Shown here in pieces: positions 27,298 through 36,392 of a DNA stretch of 64,000 bases. The notes beneath the pieces were generated by a model. That model was given only the letters and a program-made list of their open reading frames with translations, ran no database searches and was not told the DNA's origin. This stretch comes from Armatimonadota bacterium (GTDB taxonomy: Bacteria > Sysuimicrobiota > Sysuimicrobiia > Sysuimicrobiales > Sysuimicrobiaceae). A program made the translations under genes and the position numbers. Position 1 is the stretch's first letter. Every line of letters starts with the position of its first letter. The stretch spans positions 1-64,000 of the forward strand of contig JAVKGW010000002.1 of assembly GCA_031460175.1 (NCBI GenBank), given 5' to 3'.

Positions 27298-28263
27298 TCA
27301 CCCGTAGCGGATGCGGGGATCTAAAAGGGCGTACGCCACATCCGCCAGCAGGTTGGCCAGGAGGACCAGGACGGACAGGAAAAGGAGGGCCGCCTGGGCC
27401 ACCGCGTAATCCCCCCCGAGCACCGCCTCCACCAGCAACCGCCCCACCCCGGGCCAGCCGAACACCGTCTCCGTAAGCGGAGCACCGGCAAACAGGCCCG
27501 GGATCAGGAGGGCGAGCACGGTCACGATGGGGATGAGGGCGTTGCGGAGGGCATGCTTGGTGATGACCACGGGCTCCGCCAGCCCCTTGGCCCGGGCGGT
27601 CCGGATGTAGTCCTGCCGGATGACCTCCAGCATGCTGGCCCGGGTGTACCGGGTGAGGGCGGCCATGGAGAGAAAGGAAAGGACCAGGACGGGGAGCACC
27701 ATGTACCGGAGGCGGTCCACCAGCATCGGCCACCCTTCCGGTACCCCCGGGGTGCTGAAACCGCCGGGAGGCAGCCACCGAAGCTGCACCGCGAAGAGGT
27801 AGATGAGCAGGATGCCGAACCAGAAGGCGGGGACGGAGACTCCGAAGAACGCGAAGAAGGTGGCCGCGTAGTCCACCTTGGAGTACTGGTGGAGGGCCGA
27901 GTAGATCCCTACGGGCACCGCCACCGCGACGGCCAGCAGGAAGGAGGGGAGGGTGAGCCACAAGGAGTTCACGAGGCGCTCCCCGATCAGGTCCATCACG
28001 GGCACCTTGTAGATGCGGGAGTATCCGAAATCCCCCCGCACCGCGGCCCGCAGCCACTTCAGGTACCGGACGTGGAGGGGGTCATCGAGGCCGTAGATCT
28101 TACGCAAAAGCCGGATGTCCTCCGCCCGCACCTTGGGGTTGCCCGCGAGCAAGAGATCCGTGGGGTCGCCCGGCGCCATCACGAGCACGAGGAAGAGGAT
28201 CACGGAGATCCCGAACACCAGGGGGACCATCTGAATCAGCCGCCGTGCGAGATACCGGCTCAT
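27298..28263 (-). CDS. Peptide ABC transporter permease (DppB-like)
   Basis: A 321-residue permease with six predicted membrane helices. The N-terminus is RYLARRLIQMVPLVFGIS, and an EAA-like loop RTARAKGLAEPVVITKHALRN precedes the last helices. The C-terminal DPRIRYG is typical of DppB. It is separated from dppC by 9 nt and from the binding-protein gene by 71 nt. Confidence 0.9.
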   Translation of the reverse strand: MSRYLARRLIQMVPLVFGISVILFLVLVMAPGDPTDLLLAGNPKVRAEDIRLLRKIYGLDDPLHVRYLKWLRAAVRGDFGYSRIYKVPVMDLIGERLVNSLWLTLPSFLLAVAVAVPVGIYSALHQYSKVDYAATFFAFFGVSVPAFWFGILLIYLFAVQLRWLPPGGFSTPGVPEGWPMLVDRLRYMVLPVLVLSFLSMAALTRYTRASMLEVIRQDYIRTARAKGLAEPVVITKHALRNALIPIVTVLALLIPGLFAGAPLTETVFGWPGVGRLLVEAVLGGDYAVAQAALLFLSVLVLLANLLADVAYALLDPRIRYG

Positions 28264-28334
28264 GCTCCCACGGCCCCCCCAAGAGCTCCCCGGTGGGGTT
28301 CACGGAGCGATCCGTCCCTTCCTCTCCCCGCGGG

Positions 28335-30029
28335 TCACCGGGCCCATGCCCAGTTCGTCACGTTCCACGTGATGGGCGAATCCGCCCCCGTGGGCCGGAG
28401 GTTCCGCAGGAGCGCCTTCCACCCCACGTAGTCCGCCCGGAAGTAGAGGGGGATCACGGGCATCTCCTCCGCGTAGATCTCCTGGAACCGGCGCAGCATC
28501 CGGGCCCGCTGCGCCTCATCCAACTCCTCCGGAACCGCATGGCAGAGGCGGGTGGCCTCCTCGTTCTTCCAGCCCGTGTAATTCTGGCCCCGCGGCGGGA
28601 GGGTGTCCCCCGTGAAGATCCCCTCGCAGTCCGAGATGGGGTTGAACACCCAGGCGTACATGGCCATGTCGAACTTGCGGCTCGGCAAGGTCTCCCCGAA
28701 GTACACCCGGGCGGGCTGGTTCTGGATGCGGATCTCCACTCCGATCTCCCGGAGCTGCTGCTGGACGATCTGCTGCACCGCCTCCCGGGTGCGGTTGCCC
28801 GCGGTGGTCATGAAGGTGAGGGAGAGCCGCTGGCCGTCCTTCACCAGGATCCCATCCGGGCCTGGGCGATACCCCGCCTCCGCCAGGAGCTGCCGGGCCC
28901 GGGCGGGGTCGTACGGGTACTTCTTGAGGTTCGGGTTGTAGCCGTAGTGCTTGGGTGGGAAGGGACCGTGCGAGACGGGCTGCTTGCCCTCAAAGAGCTG
29001 CTGCACCATCAGCTCGCGGTTGATCCCGTACACCAGGGCCTGCCGAACCCGTTTGTCCCGCAGGTGAACGTTGTCCACGTTCAGATCGATGTGCTCCCAG
29101 ACGAGGCCCGGCTCCGCCCGCAGCGCCCACTCCCGGCCGAGCCGTCCCTCCCGCTGGAGCCGCTTTTCGAGCTCCAGGCCCTGCACGAAGGGGATGGCGG
29201 TCTCGTCGAAGACGTCCACGGTGCCCGCGAGCACGTTCGCCACCTGGGTGTTCGTGTCCGGCACGAACCGGAACACGAGGCGCCGGATCTGGGCCCGGGC
29301 CCGCCAGGATCCGCCGACCGCCTCGTACGGGAACCGATCCCACCGCTCCAGGGTGATGGAGGAGCCCTTCCGCCACTCCACGATCCGGTAGGGCCCGGTC
29401 CCCACCGTCTGCTCGGAGGTCCCCCACACGTTCTGGGGGAGCTTGCTAGGATCCCGCTGGTAGGCGGAGGCGAGGAGGTGGCGCGGGAGGTAGCCTACCC
29501 CGTTCACCGTGAGGTTCGCAAACGCGTACTTCTTCTTCCACTGGACCACCAGGGTGTATGGGTCCGGGGCCCGGATGTTCTCCACCCGCTCGGAGACGTC
29601 CCGGCCCGCGGAGGGAAAGCGCGGGTGGAGGTTCACCCGCCAGGCGAAGATGAAGTCCTCCGCCGTGAGAGGGCGCCCGTCCTGCCACCGCAGGCCCCGG
29701 CGCAGCTTCCAGGTGACCTGCATCTTCCCTCCGGGCAAGAGCTTCCAGTCCCCGTCCTTGAGGCTGGGAAGCTTCTGTACGGCCACGGGTTGCCACTTCC
29801 ACTCGTCCGTGAGCTCCACCACGGGCACGAAGAGCGGTGTCGCGATCATGGTCCCCACGAACATGGTGCAGCCATCGCAGAAGAGAATCCCGACGTTCGC
29901 GGGTTCCTGCTGGGTGCCCACCACCACCGTATCCGGGCCCACCGCGGGCCCCACCGCAGGGGCCGCCAGGGCCAGGCCCGGCAGGACAAGCAGCATGCCC
30001 ACCGTCAGGATCGCCCTCCGGTTTCGCAT
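28335..30029 (-). CDS. ABC transporter substrate-binding protein, family 5 (peptide/nickel)
   Basis: A 564-residue extracytoplasmic binding protein. It has an N-terminal signal peptide (MRNRRAILTVGMLLVLPG then ALA/AP) without a lipobox cysteine. The family-5 solute-binding core is visible, for example RRGLRWQDGRPLTAEDFIFAW and FPPKHYGYNPNLKKYPYDP with ARQLLAEAGYRPGPDG. It delivers a peptide-like or other ligand to the DppBC channel. The start ATG at 30029 follows GGAGG and is only 14 nt after rho, so the importer operon may be read from the rho promoter. Confidence 0.88.
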   Translation of the reverse strand: MRNRRAILTVGMLLVLPGLALAAPAVGPAVGPDTVVVGTQQEPANVGILFCDGCTMFVGTMIATPLFVPVVELTDEWKWQPVAVQKLPSLKDGDWKLLPGGKMQVTWKLRRGLRWQDGRPLTAEDFIFAWRVNLHPRFPSAGRDVSERVENIRAPDPYTLVVQWKKKYAFANLTVNGVGYLPRHLLASAYQRDPSKLPQNVWGTSEQTVGTGPYRIVEWRKGSSITLERWDRFPYEAVGGSWRARAQIRRLVFRFVPDTNTQVANVLAGTVDVFDETAIPFVQGLELEKRLQREGRLGREWALRAEPGLVWEHIDLNVDNVHLRDKRVRQALVYGINRELMVQQLFEGKQPVSHGPFPPKHYGYNPNLKKYPYDPARARQLLAEAGYRPGPDGILVKDGQRLSLTFMTTAGNRTREAVQQIVQQQLREIGVEIRIQNQPARVYFGETLPSRKFDMAMYAWVFNPISDCEGIFTGDTLPPRGQNYTGWKNEEATRLCHAVPEELDEAQRARMLRRFQEIYAEEMPVIPLYFRADYVGWKALLRNLRPTGADSPITWNVTNWAWAR

Positions 30030-30043
30030 GGGGATCCCTCCTC

Positions 30044-31309
30044 TCAGCTCACGTCCTCCTCGGAGGACTTCACGATGGACCGCAGGAAGGCCGCGTTGTT
30101 GGGGGTCCGGCGCATCCGGTCCAGGATGAGCTCCGTCATGGCCACGGTGTCCAGCTGCTCCAGCGACTTCCGCAGCACCCACACCTTCCGCAGCTCCTCC
30201 TCCGTGAGCAGGAGCTCCTCCCGCCGGGTGCCGGAGGCCTTGATGTCGATGGCGGGGAAGGTGCGGCGCTCCTGGAGCTTGCGGCTGAGGTGGAGTTCCA
30301 TGTTGCCGGTTCCCTTGAACTCCTCGTAGATGACGTCGTCCATGCGGCTGCCGGTGTCCACCAGGGCCGTGGCCACGATGGTGAGGCTTCCGCCCTCCTC
30401 GATCTTCCGGGCGGCCCCGAAGAACCGCTTGGGTCGGTGCAGGGCCGCGGGATCAAGGCCTCCTGTGAGGGTCCGGCCGGAGGGCGGGATCACCAGGTTG
30501 TTGGCCCGGGCGAAACGGGTGAGGCTGTCGAGAAGGATCACCACGTCCCGCTTCCCCTCCACCAGCCGCTTGGCCCGCTCCAGCACCAGGTCCGCCACCT
30601 GGATGTGCTCCTCCGGCGGCCGGTCGAAGGTGCTGGCGATCACCTCCGCCTCCACGGACCGCCGCATGTCCGTGACCTCCTCCGGCCGCTCATCCAGGAG
30701 GAGGACCATGAGGTAGACCTCGGGGTGGTTCGCGACGATGGCCTGCCCGATCTTCTTGAGGAAGGTGGTCTTCCCGGCCTTGGGCGGGGAGACGATCATG
30801 GCCCGCTGCCCCTTCCCGATGGGCGCGAACAGATCCACCACCCGGGTGGTGAGATCGCCCTGGTACTCCAGCTTGAAGCGCTCGTAGGGGAAGACGGGCG
30901 TGAGCTGATCGAAGGAGGGCCGGTTGCGGGCCTGCTCGGGATCCATGCCGTTCACGGCCTCGACCCGAAGCAGCGCGTAGTACTTCTCGTTGTCCTTCGG
31001 GGGCCGGACCTGCCCCAACACCTCATCCCCTACCCGCAGCCCGAACCGCTTGATCTGGGAGGGGGAGACGTAGATGTCCTCCGGGCTGGGGAGATATCCG
31101 TGGGTCCGCAAGAAGCCGTACCCTTCCGCCATCACCTCCAGGATCCCGGACCGGAACATCAGGCCCTGCTGCTCCGTCTGGACTTGGAGGATGCGCATGA
31201 TGAGCTCCTGCTTCCGGTACCGCCGGTAGTTGGGGATGTTGAGCTCCCGGGCGATCTCCTGAAGCTCGCTCAGATTCTTCTGTCCGAGTTCCGCAAGGGA
31301 GAGTGCCAA
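30044..31309 (-). CDS. rho: Transcription termination factor Rho
   Basis: A Rho of 421 residues if TTG at 31309 is used. The Rho N-terminal helical domain ([21 protein letters not shown]), the RNA-binding cold-shock-like domain ([20 protein letters not shown]), Walker [13 protein letters not shown] and the Q/R-loop region are all present. TTG is chosen because GGAGGTGG precedes it at 7-nt spacing and the length then matches typical Rho. An upstream in-frame ATG at 31411 has no ribosome site and would add 34 atypical residues. Rho terminates transcripts as a hexameric RNA translocase. Confidence 0.92.
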   Translation of the reverse strand: MALSLAELGQKNLSELQEIARELNIPNYRRYRKQELIMRILQVQTEQQGLMFRSGILEVMAEGYGFLRTHGYLPSPEDIYVSPSQIKRFGLRVGDEVLGQVRPPKDNEKYYALLRVEAVNGMDPEQARNRPSFDQLTPVFPYERFKLEYQGDLTTRVVDLFAPIGKGQRAMIVSPPKAGKTTFLKKIGQAIVANHPEVYLMVLLLDERPEEVTDMRRSVEAEVIASTFDRPPEEHIQVADLVLERAKRLVEGKRDVVILLDSLTRFARANNLVIPPSGRTLTGGLDPAALHRPKRFFGAARKIEEGGSLTIVATALVDTGSRMDDVIYEEFKGTGNMELHLSRKLQERRTFPAIDIKASGTRREELLLTEEELRKVWVLRKSLEQLDTVAMTELILDRMRRTPNNAAFLRSIVKSSEEDVS

Positions 31310-31476
31310 GTGTGCTCCACCTCCGTTTCGCGGACGCACGTCAGCCACCGCGTCCTGGCCCGACGGGACGTCCTCTACCTTTGGGTTCTCTGGATCCTGA
31401 AGGTTCCCCATCGCAGGAACCGCGCTCCCAACCCAAACCGGGTCTGCCTTCGAACTCCCCTCGCCCCGCGAGGCGG

Positions 31477-32733
31477 TCAGGGCCCTTTCGCTTCGATGTA
31501 CGTGACGTCGCCCACCTCCCCGAAGAGCAACAGCATCACCTCGTCCCCGGACCTGAGATCCCGCAGCCCGGCGGGACGGTCGTTCCGGTAGACGGCCACG
31601 AGGGGGGCGACCCGGAAGCTGCGGATCAGCGAGCCGTCGGCGATCTGCAGGATCATGGGGCTGCCGCCCTGGATCGCGTGCAGCTTCCCCCGGATGAAAT
31701 TATACCGTCCCAGGAGGTTCATGACAGCGTCCAGGGCCACCGCGGCGTCCAGACGGGTGGCAGGGTCATTGGGCCGCACCCGTCCCTCCACGGGGCGCAG
31801 GATCTTCCGCTCCAAGGCCAGGGCCACGTACCCCCGATGCTCCGGCCGGATCTCCCCCGCGTCCTGTGCCTCGATGGGGCTCCCCCGCTTGCTCAATGCC
31901 TCCTGGTCCAATCCCGCGGCCCGCGCCACCAGTTCCGCCACTTCCGCCCGGCTGAGGGGGGCCCGGGGCCGGAAGGTGTTGTCCGGGTAGGCGGTGATGA
32001 ACCCCTTGCTGAAGAAGAGGGTGACGGACATGGGGTTGGTGCGGGTGGTCACGAGCCCGATGAGCTCGTACCGCCCTGGAGGGACCGGCCGGTCGTTCTG
32101 GTCCACCTGGTTCCAGCCCGGGGTCTCCCCCAGGGTGATCTGCTGGTTAGGTTCCACCTTCATCCGGAGGCCCTGGGCGGAGAAGGACCGACCGAGGGAC
32201 CACCGGGCCACCTCCGCCCCGTCCTGGCGGCGCACCACGAAGTCATAGGTCTGAGCGGTGGGAAACTCCAACTCCACCGCGCGGCCGCCCACGTTCCGGA
32301 CGAGGAGCTTCATGGGAATGGGCTCCCCAGGCCCGTAAGTGCCTTTTGGGGTCTCCAGGATGACCTCCAGGGTCTGGTACCGCCGGACGGCCCGCAACCG
32401 ATCCACGGTCCCGGAGTTCGCCAGGGCGGCCAGCAGCCCCCGCGCTTCCCGGGGGATCTCTCCGAGATCCCGGTAGTCCGGGAGGAGCCGCTCGTCCACC
32501 TCCTTGAGACCCACGGCCCGCGCCAAGGCGAGGGCGAACTCCAGCCGGGTGATGCGGTCCGCGGGCCGGAACTGGCGGTCCTGGGGGACCTCGAAAACCC
32601 CCTTCGCTGTCAGCTTCTCGAGCATCCGGAGCTCCGGGCTTCCGGCCATGTCCGTGTACAGCTGGGCCGAAGCCCCGGCGGCGAGCATCCCCACCAGGAC
32701 AAGGCTCACCCACCAAGACACGCCGCGGTGCAC
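31477..32733 (-). CDS. Secreted SLH-domain protein with a BsuPI-like domain
   Basis: 418 residues. A signal peptide ends ASA/QLYTD. An SLH repeat spans about 30-110 (FRPADRITRLEFALALARAVGL). A BsuPI-type beta domain spans about 120-240 (TYDFVVRRQDGAEVARWS). A second, clear SLH repeat follows at about 245-330 (GFITAYPDNTFRPRAPLSRAEVAELV), and a small C-terminal beta domain closes the protein. SLH repeats usually hold proteins to the cell wall or outer-membrane-linked polymers, so this is an envelope protein; BsuPI is named for a protease inhibitor, but its role here is unknown. GTG start at 32733, after GGAGGT. A 6-bp stem hairpin (31459-31473) lies just past the stop, without a T tract. Confidence 0.8.
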   Translation of the reverse strand: MHRGVSWWVSLVLVGMLAAGASAQLYTDMAGSPELRMLEKLTAKGVFEVPQDRQFRPADRITRLEFALALARAVGLKEVDERLLPDYRDLGEIPREARGLLAALANSGTVDRLRAVRRYQTLEVILETPKGTYGPGEPIPMKLLVRNVGGRAVELEFPTAQTYDFVVRRQDGAEVARWSLGRSFSAQGLRMKVEPNQQITLGETPGWNQVDQNDRPVPPGRYELIGLVTTRTNPMSVTLFFSKGFITAYPDNTFRPRAPLSRAEVAELVARAAGLDQEALSKRGSPIEAQDAGEIRPEHRGYVALALERKILRPVEGRVRPNDPATRLDAAVALDAVMNLLGRYNFIRGKLHAIQGGSPMILQIADGSLIRSFRVAPLVAVYRNDRPAGLRDLRSGDEVMLLLFGEVGDVTYIEAKGP

Positions 32734-32773
32734 GGGGACCTCCTCATCGTGCGCTCAGGGATCGCTACGGGAT

Positions 32774-33097
32774 CTACCCTTCCCGGGTCTGCGCGGGCTC
32801 TCGCTGTGCCCGCAGGGCTTCCAGCTCCTGCTCCAGCCGCCGGATCCGCCCCTCCAGTTCCTCCACCTGCCCGCAGAGGAGTACGAGCTCGGGATCCGCA
32901 AGGGTTCCCGCCCGATGCCGCAGGAGGACCTGCCGTCCGATGGCTTTCAATTGATCTCCCAGCTGAGCCCGGAGGGCTCCCAGCTCCAGCTGCATCCGGG
33001 CGAGACGAGCCCACCGCTCCGACTCTCGTACCACCGTGGTGGCGCTCTCCCGGGCGGATCGGACCAGGCGCTCGAGGAGATCCCGAGCCATCACCAT
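32774..33097 (-). CDS. Hypothetical small coiled-coil protein
   Basis: 107 residues, soluble, with no family I can name. The C-terminal half is a predicted coiled coil (heptads in QVEELEGRIRRLEQELEALR). The N-terminal half is an amphipathic arginine-rich helix. A strong TATAAT promoter lies directly upstream, and the start codon is 9 nt past it, so the message is leaderless or nearly so. ATG at 33097 or 33091 are both possible. It is divergent from argS. Confidence 0.6.
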   Translation of the reverse strand: MVMARDLLERLVRSARESATTVVRESERWARLARMQLELGALRAQLGDQLKAIGRQVLLRHRAGTLADPELVLLCGQVEELEGRIRRLEQELEALRAQREPAQTREG

Positions 33098-33106
33098 TTC
33101 GGTGGG

Positions 33107-33136
33107 ATTATACCACCCTTCCGGGGGATTTGTCGG
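33107..33136 (-). promoter_or_regulatory. Promoter of the coiled-coil gene
   Basis: On the minus strand, CCGACA (33136-33131) and a perfect TATAAT (33112-33107) are 18 bp apart. The predicted transcript starts about 3-9 nt before the candidate start codons. Confidence 0.6.
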
Positions 33137-33158
33137 GGGTCCCGGGGTTTGCTACCAT
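33130..33158 (+). promoter_or_regulatory. Candidate promoter of argS
   Basis: TTGTCG (33130-33135) and TACCAT (33153-33158) are 17 bp apart. The start codon at 33167 has no Shine-Dalgarno sequence and sits where transcription should begin. The -35 box overlaps that of the divergent promoter. Confidence 0.4.
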
Positions 33159-33166
33159 GGCGGCCG

Positions 33167-34993
33167 ATGGTGGATCTGAAGGCGCAATTGGCCCGGGCCA
33201 TCCGGGACGCGGTGGTCTCCCTTGGGGTGGAGCCGCCGGAGATCTCCGTACAGCCTGCCCCCCCGGAAGTGCCGGGAGACTACGGGACACCCGTGGCCTT
33301 CCAGCTGGCGCGTCTCCTCCGCAAGCCTCCCCCGGCCATCGCCCAAGACCTCGCGGGCCGCATCGTGCCCCCGGAGGGCGTACGTGGGGTGGTGGCCGTG
33401 GGCGGATACGTGAACTTCGAGTGTGACCCCGCCTTCCTCGTGCGAGCCGCGGCAGCTCCGCTCTCCCCCTTTCCTCCACGGCCCGGGAAGGTGCTGGTGG
33501 AACACACCGCGGTGAACCCCAACAAGGAACTGCACGTGGGGCATCTGCGCAACATCTGCCTGGGGGACGCCCTGAGCCGCATCCTGGCGTACGTGGGCCA
33601 CGAGGTGGAGGTGGTGAACTACATCGACGACACGGGCCGGCAAGTGGCGGAGACCCTCTTCGCCCTCCAGCACTACGGGCTGCGCTACGACGGATCCCGC
33701 AAGTACGACCACTGGGTCGGCGAGGCGTACGTGCGACTCCACCGAGACCTGGAGGACCCCGCGCGCCAGCCGGCGCTGGAGCCTGGAATCCGGGCCCAGA
33801 TCCACCGGCTGGAGGCCGGGGAACTCCGGGAGGAGGTGGAGCGCATCCTCCGGGCGCAGCTGCGGACCATGTGGCGGCTGGGCGCGGAGTACGACGTGCT
33901 GGTGTGGGAGTCGGACCTCGTGCGGGCGGGGCTGCTCCAGCAGGCTTTGGCGCTCCTGAGCCGGAGCCCGCACGTGTTCCGACCCGCGGAGGGGAAATAC
34001 GCGGGGGCCCTGGTGATGGACACCTCCGCCTTCGTGGAGGGTCTGGAGGATCCTTATCTCGTGCTGGTGCGGTCGGACGGAACCGCCACCTACATCGCCA
34101 AGGACATCGCCCTCCAGTTCTGGAAGGTGGGGCTGCTGCGGGGGCTCCGGTTTAAGCCCTTTGACCGTCAGCCCTCCGGCAAAATCCTCTTCACCTCCCA
34201 TCCGGAGGGGGAGGAGGATTCGTCCTTCGGCGGAGCGCAGGAGACCATCAACGTGATCGACGTGCGGCAGAGCTACCCCCAACTGGTGGTCCGGACCGCC
34301 CTGGCGGTGGTCGGGCACCCGGAGCTCGCGGAGCGGTGCCACCACCTCGCCTACGAGACCGTGCTCCTGGAGGGGCGTCCCATCTCGGGCCGCAAGGGGC
34401 ACACGGTCTCCGTGGACGAGGTCCTGGAGGAGGCGGTGGCCCGGGCCCGGGGGATCATCGCGGAGAAGAACCCCGACCACCCGGACCCGGAGTCCGCGGC
34501 GGAGATGGTGGGCGTCGGGGCCGTGCGATTCGCCATGGCGAAGACGGAGCCGCGGAAGCAGATCGACTTCCGGTGGGAACAGGTCCTCTCCTTTGAGGGG
34601 GACTCCGGCCCTTACGTGCAGTACGCCCACGCCCGGGCCTGCGCCATCCTCCGCAGGGCCCAGGAAGCTGGCGTCGCCGGGGAAGTGGCGGACTTCGACC
34701 AGGTCACAATCCATGAGCGGGGACTGGCGAAGGCCCTGCTGAACTTCCCGGAAGCGGTGCGCACCGCGGCCTCGGACCGCACCCCGCATCCCCTCGCCCA
34801 GTACCTGCTGGACCTCGCGGCCGCATGGAACGCCTACTACAACGCCCGCAATCCCGACGGAACCCCCGCCACCCCCGTGCTCCAGGCGCCTCCGGGCCTG
34901 CGGGGGGCGCGTCTGGAGCTCGTGCGGCAGGTCCGGGACGTCCTCCGGACGGGCCTCAATCTGCTGGGCGTCCCTGCTCCCGAGGAGATGTAG
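33167..34993 (+). CDS. argS: Arginyl-tRNA synthetase
   Basis: A 608-residue class I synthetase. It has an N-terminal Arg-tRNA additional domain, and the HIGH motif as ELHVGHLRN (near residue 125), next to VEHTAVNPNK, which is specific for ArgRS. KGHTVS stands where KMSKS would be, as in several ArgRS branches. The C-terminal DALR anticodon-binding domain ends the protein (HPLAQYLLDLAAAWNAYYN). The ATG at 33167 lacks a ribosome site and probably starts a leaderless message. It faces the HtrA gene with a 5-nt gap. Confidence 0.95.
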   Translation: MVDLKAQLARAIRDAVVSLGVEPPEISVQPAPPEVPGDYGTPVAFQLARLLRKPPPAIAQDLAGRIVPPEGVRGVVAVGGYVNFECDPAFLVRAAAAPLSPFPPRPGKVLVEHTAVNPNKELHVGHLRNICLGDALSRILAYVGHEVEVVNYIDDTGRQVAETLFALQHYGLRYDGSRKYDHWVGEAYVRLHRDLEDPARQPALEPGIRAQIHRLEAGELREEVERILRAQLRTMWRLGAEYDVLVWESDLVRAGLLQQALALLSRSPHVFRPAEGKYAGALVMDTSAFVEGLEDPYLVLVRSDGTATYIAKDIALQFWKVGLLRGLRFKPFDRQPSGKILFTSHPEGEEDSSFGGAQETINVIDVRQSYPQLVVRTALAVVGHPELAERCHHLAYETVLLEGRPISGRKGHTVSVDEVLEEAVARARGIIAEKNPDHPDPESAAEMVGVGAVRFAMAKTEPRKQIDFRWEQVLSFEGDSGPYVQYAHARACAILRRAQEAGVAGEVADFDQVTIHERGLAKALLNFPEAVRTAASDRTPHPLAQYLLDLAAAWNAYYNARNPDGTPATPVLQAPPGLRGARLELVRQVRDVLRTGLNLLGVPAPEEM

Positions 34994-34998
34994 CCGCC

Positions 34999-36183
34999 TC
35001 AACGGGGGGGACGTTGCCCGAGCCGGGCCCGCAGCTGGAGGCGCTGGCCTCCCCGGACCACGGTGACCGTAATCACGTCGCCGACCTTGTGCCGGAGGAT
35101 CTCCGCCTGCAGGTCCGCTCCATTCTCGATGCGCCGGCCGTTGATCTCCACGATGATGTCCAGGGGACGGATCCCCGCCGCCTCCGCACCGCTGCTGGGC
35201 ACCACCTCCACCACCAGGGCTCCGTAGTTCACGGGGAGCCCGTACTGGGAGGCGATCTCCGGGGTGATGTCCTGGGTGGCCACGCCCAGGAACGGCCGCT
35301 GGACGGAGCCCGTGCGGATGAGCTGCTCCATAACGGTGCGGGCCACGGAGGAGGGGATGGCAAAGCCGATGCCCTGGGCCTGGGGGATGATGGCGGTGTT
35401 GATCCCGATCACCTGGCCCGCGCTGTTCACCAGCGCCCCGCCGCTGTTCCCTGGGTTGATGGCCGCGTCCGTCTGGATCATGTTGTCCAGGCGCACGCCG
35501 CTGGTGGGGTCGCTGATCTGGCGGTTGAGGGCACTGATAACCCCCACGGTCACCGTGCTCCCCAACCCGAAGGGGTTCCCGATGGCGATGGCGAGCTGCC
35601 CCACCCGGAGCCGGCTCGAATCCCCCAGCTCCGCCGCGGGCAGCCGCCGGTTTCGGGGGTCTACCTTAATCACCGCCAGATCCGAGAGGGGGTCGGTTCC
35701 CACCACCCGTCCCTCCAGCTCCGTGCCGTCCAGGAGCTTCACCCGGATCTGGGTCGCGTTCTCGATCACGTGGTTGTTGGTGAGGATGTAGCCGTCCGGG
35801 CTCACGATGACTCCCGACCCTGCTCCCCGCTGGGGGAACAGCTGCCCGAAAAATCCCTGGGCGAAGCCCAGGGTGTTGATGTTCACCACGCTGGGCTGGA
35901 CCTTCTCCACCACCTGGATGATGACGGACTCCTCCCGCACCACCCGGAGGGTGGTGCTCACGGGAGGCGTGGGCAGGGCAGGGGCGGGGGATGCGGCTCG
36001 GCCCTCCACCACCCGCGGGACCACGTATCCGCCCGCGGCTCCGCTCAAAAAGGCCAGCAGAACGACCAGGATGACCGTCCCGGCACCCGGTCCCCGCCGG
36101 GGGGGGAGGGAGGGCTCCACCGGTGGGGTTCCGTAGATCCGATCGGTGGGTGTAGACATGGCACACCATCCGGCCTGCGGCAT
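34999..36183 (-). CDS. HtrA/DegP-like serine protease with PDZ domain
   Basis: 394 residues. A short cytoplasmic tail rich in proline, one membrane anchor (about 36-58), a trypsin-like domain, and one C-terminal PDZ domain (about 300-390). The catalytic triad counts to His138 (TNNHVI), Asp168 (SDLAV) and Ser247 (GNSGG). This is a DegS/HtrA-type quality-control protease facing the outside of the cytoplasmic membrane. Start at ATG 36183 or 36159 (MSTPTDR) is undecided; neither has a strong ribosome site. A possible promoter (ATGACA at 36229-36224, 17 bp, CATTAT at 36206-36201) would favour a short leader. Confidence 0.9.
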   Translation of the reverse strand: MPQAGWCAMSTPTDRIYGTPPVEPSLPPRRGPGAGTVILVVLLAFLSGAAGGYVVPRVVEGRAASPAPALPTPPVSTTLRVVREESVIIQVVEKVQPSVVNINTLGFAQGFFGQLFPQRGAGSGVIVSPDGYILTNNHVIENATQIRVKLLDGTELEGRVVGTDPLSDLAVIKVDPRNRRLPAAELGDSSRLRVGQLAIAIGNPFGLGSTVTVGVISALNRQISDPTSGVRLDNMIQTDAAINPGNSGGALVNSAGQVIGINTAIIPQAQGIGFAIPSSVARTVMEQLIRTGSVQRPFLGVATQDITPEIASQYGLPVNYGALVVEVVPSSGAEAAGIRPLDIIVEINGRRIENGADLQAEILRHKVGDVITVTVVRGGQRLQLRARLGQRPPR

Positions 36184-36279
36184 GCTGATCGCGCTCTTTC
36201 ATAATGTCACGCGGGCCTCGCCCTGTCATGTTCCCCGGTCGACCCGACCCCCCGAAGGGATAGTCGTGCTGTCGTGCTA

Positions 36280-36285
36280 TATAAT
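36280..36285 (+). promoter_or_regulatory. -10 element before the metal ATPase gene
   Basis: A perfect TATAAT within TATATAATG. The -35 region at 17 bp (GGGATA) is poor, so activation by a regulator is possible. It gives a leader of about 100 nt to the TTG start of the ATPase. Confidence 0.4.
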
Positions 36286-36392
36286 GAACGGACCCACTTG
36301 CTCCTGGGCCTCGCCGAGGAGATCCTGGCGGACGTGGCCCGGGGCATATACGGGGGCACCCGGTACGGAGAGCCAGGGAGGGGTGAGCGGGG

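Noticed and set aside
28245-30329. A 694-codon plus-strand open frame
   Set aside because: It is antisense to the binding-protein gene and has no recognisable domain; it is a shadow frame.
31459-31473. Hairpin after the SLH protein gene as an intrinsic terminator
   Set aside because: The 6-bp stem has no T tract on the minus strand, so it is not called as a terminator feature.
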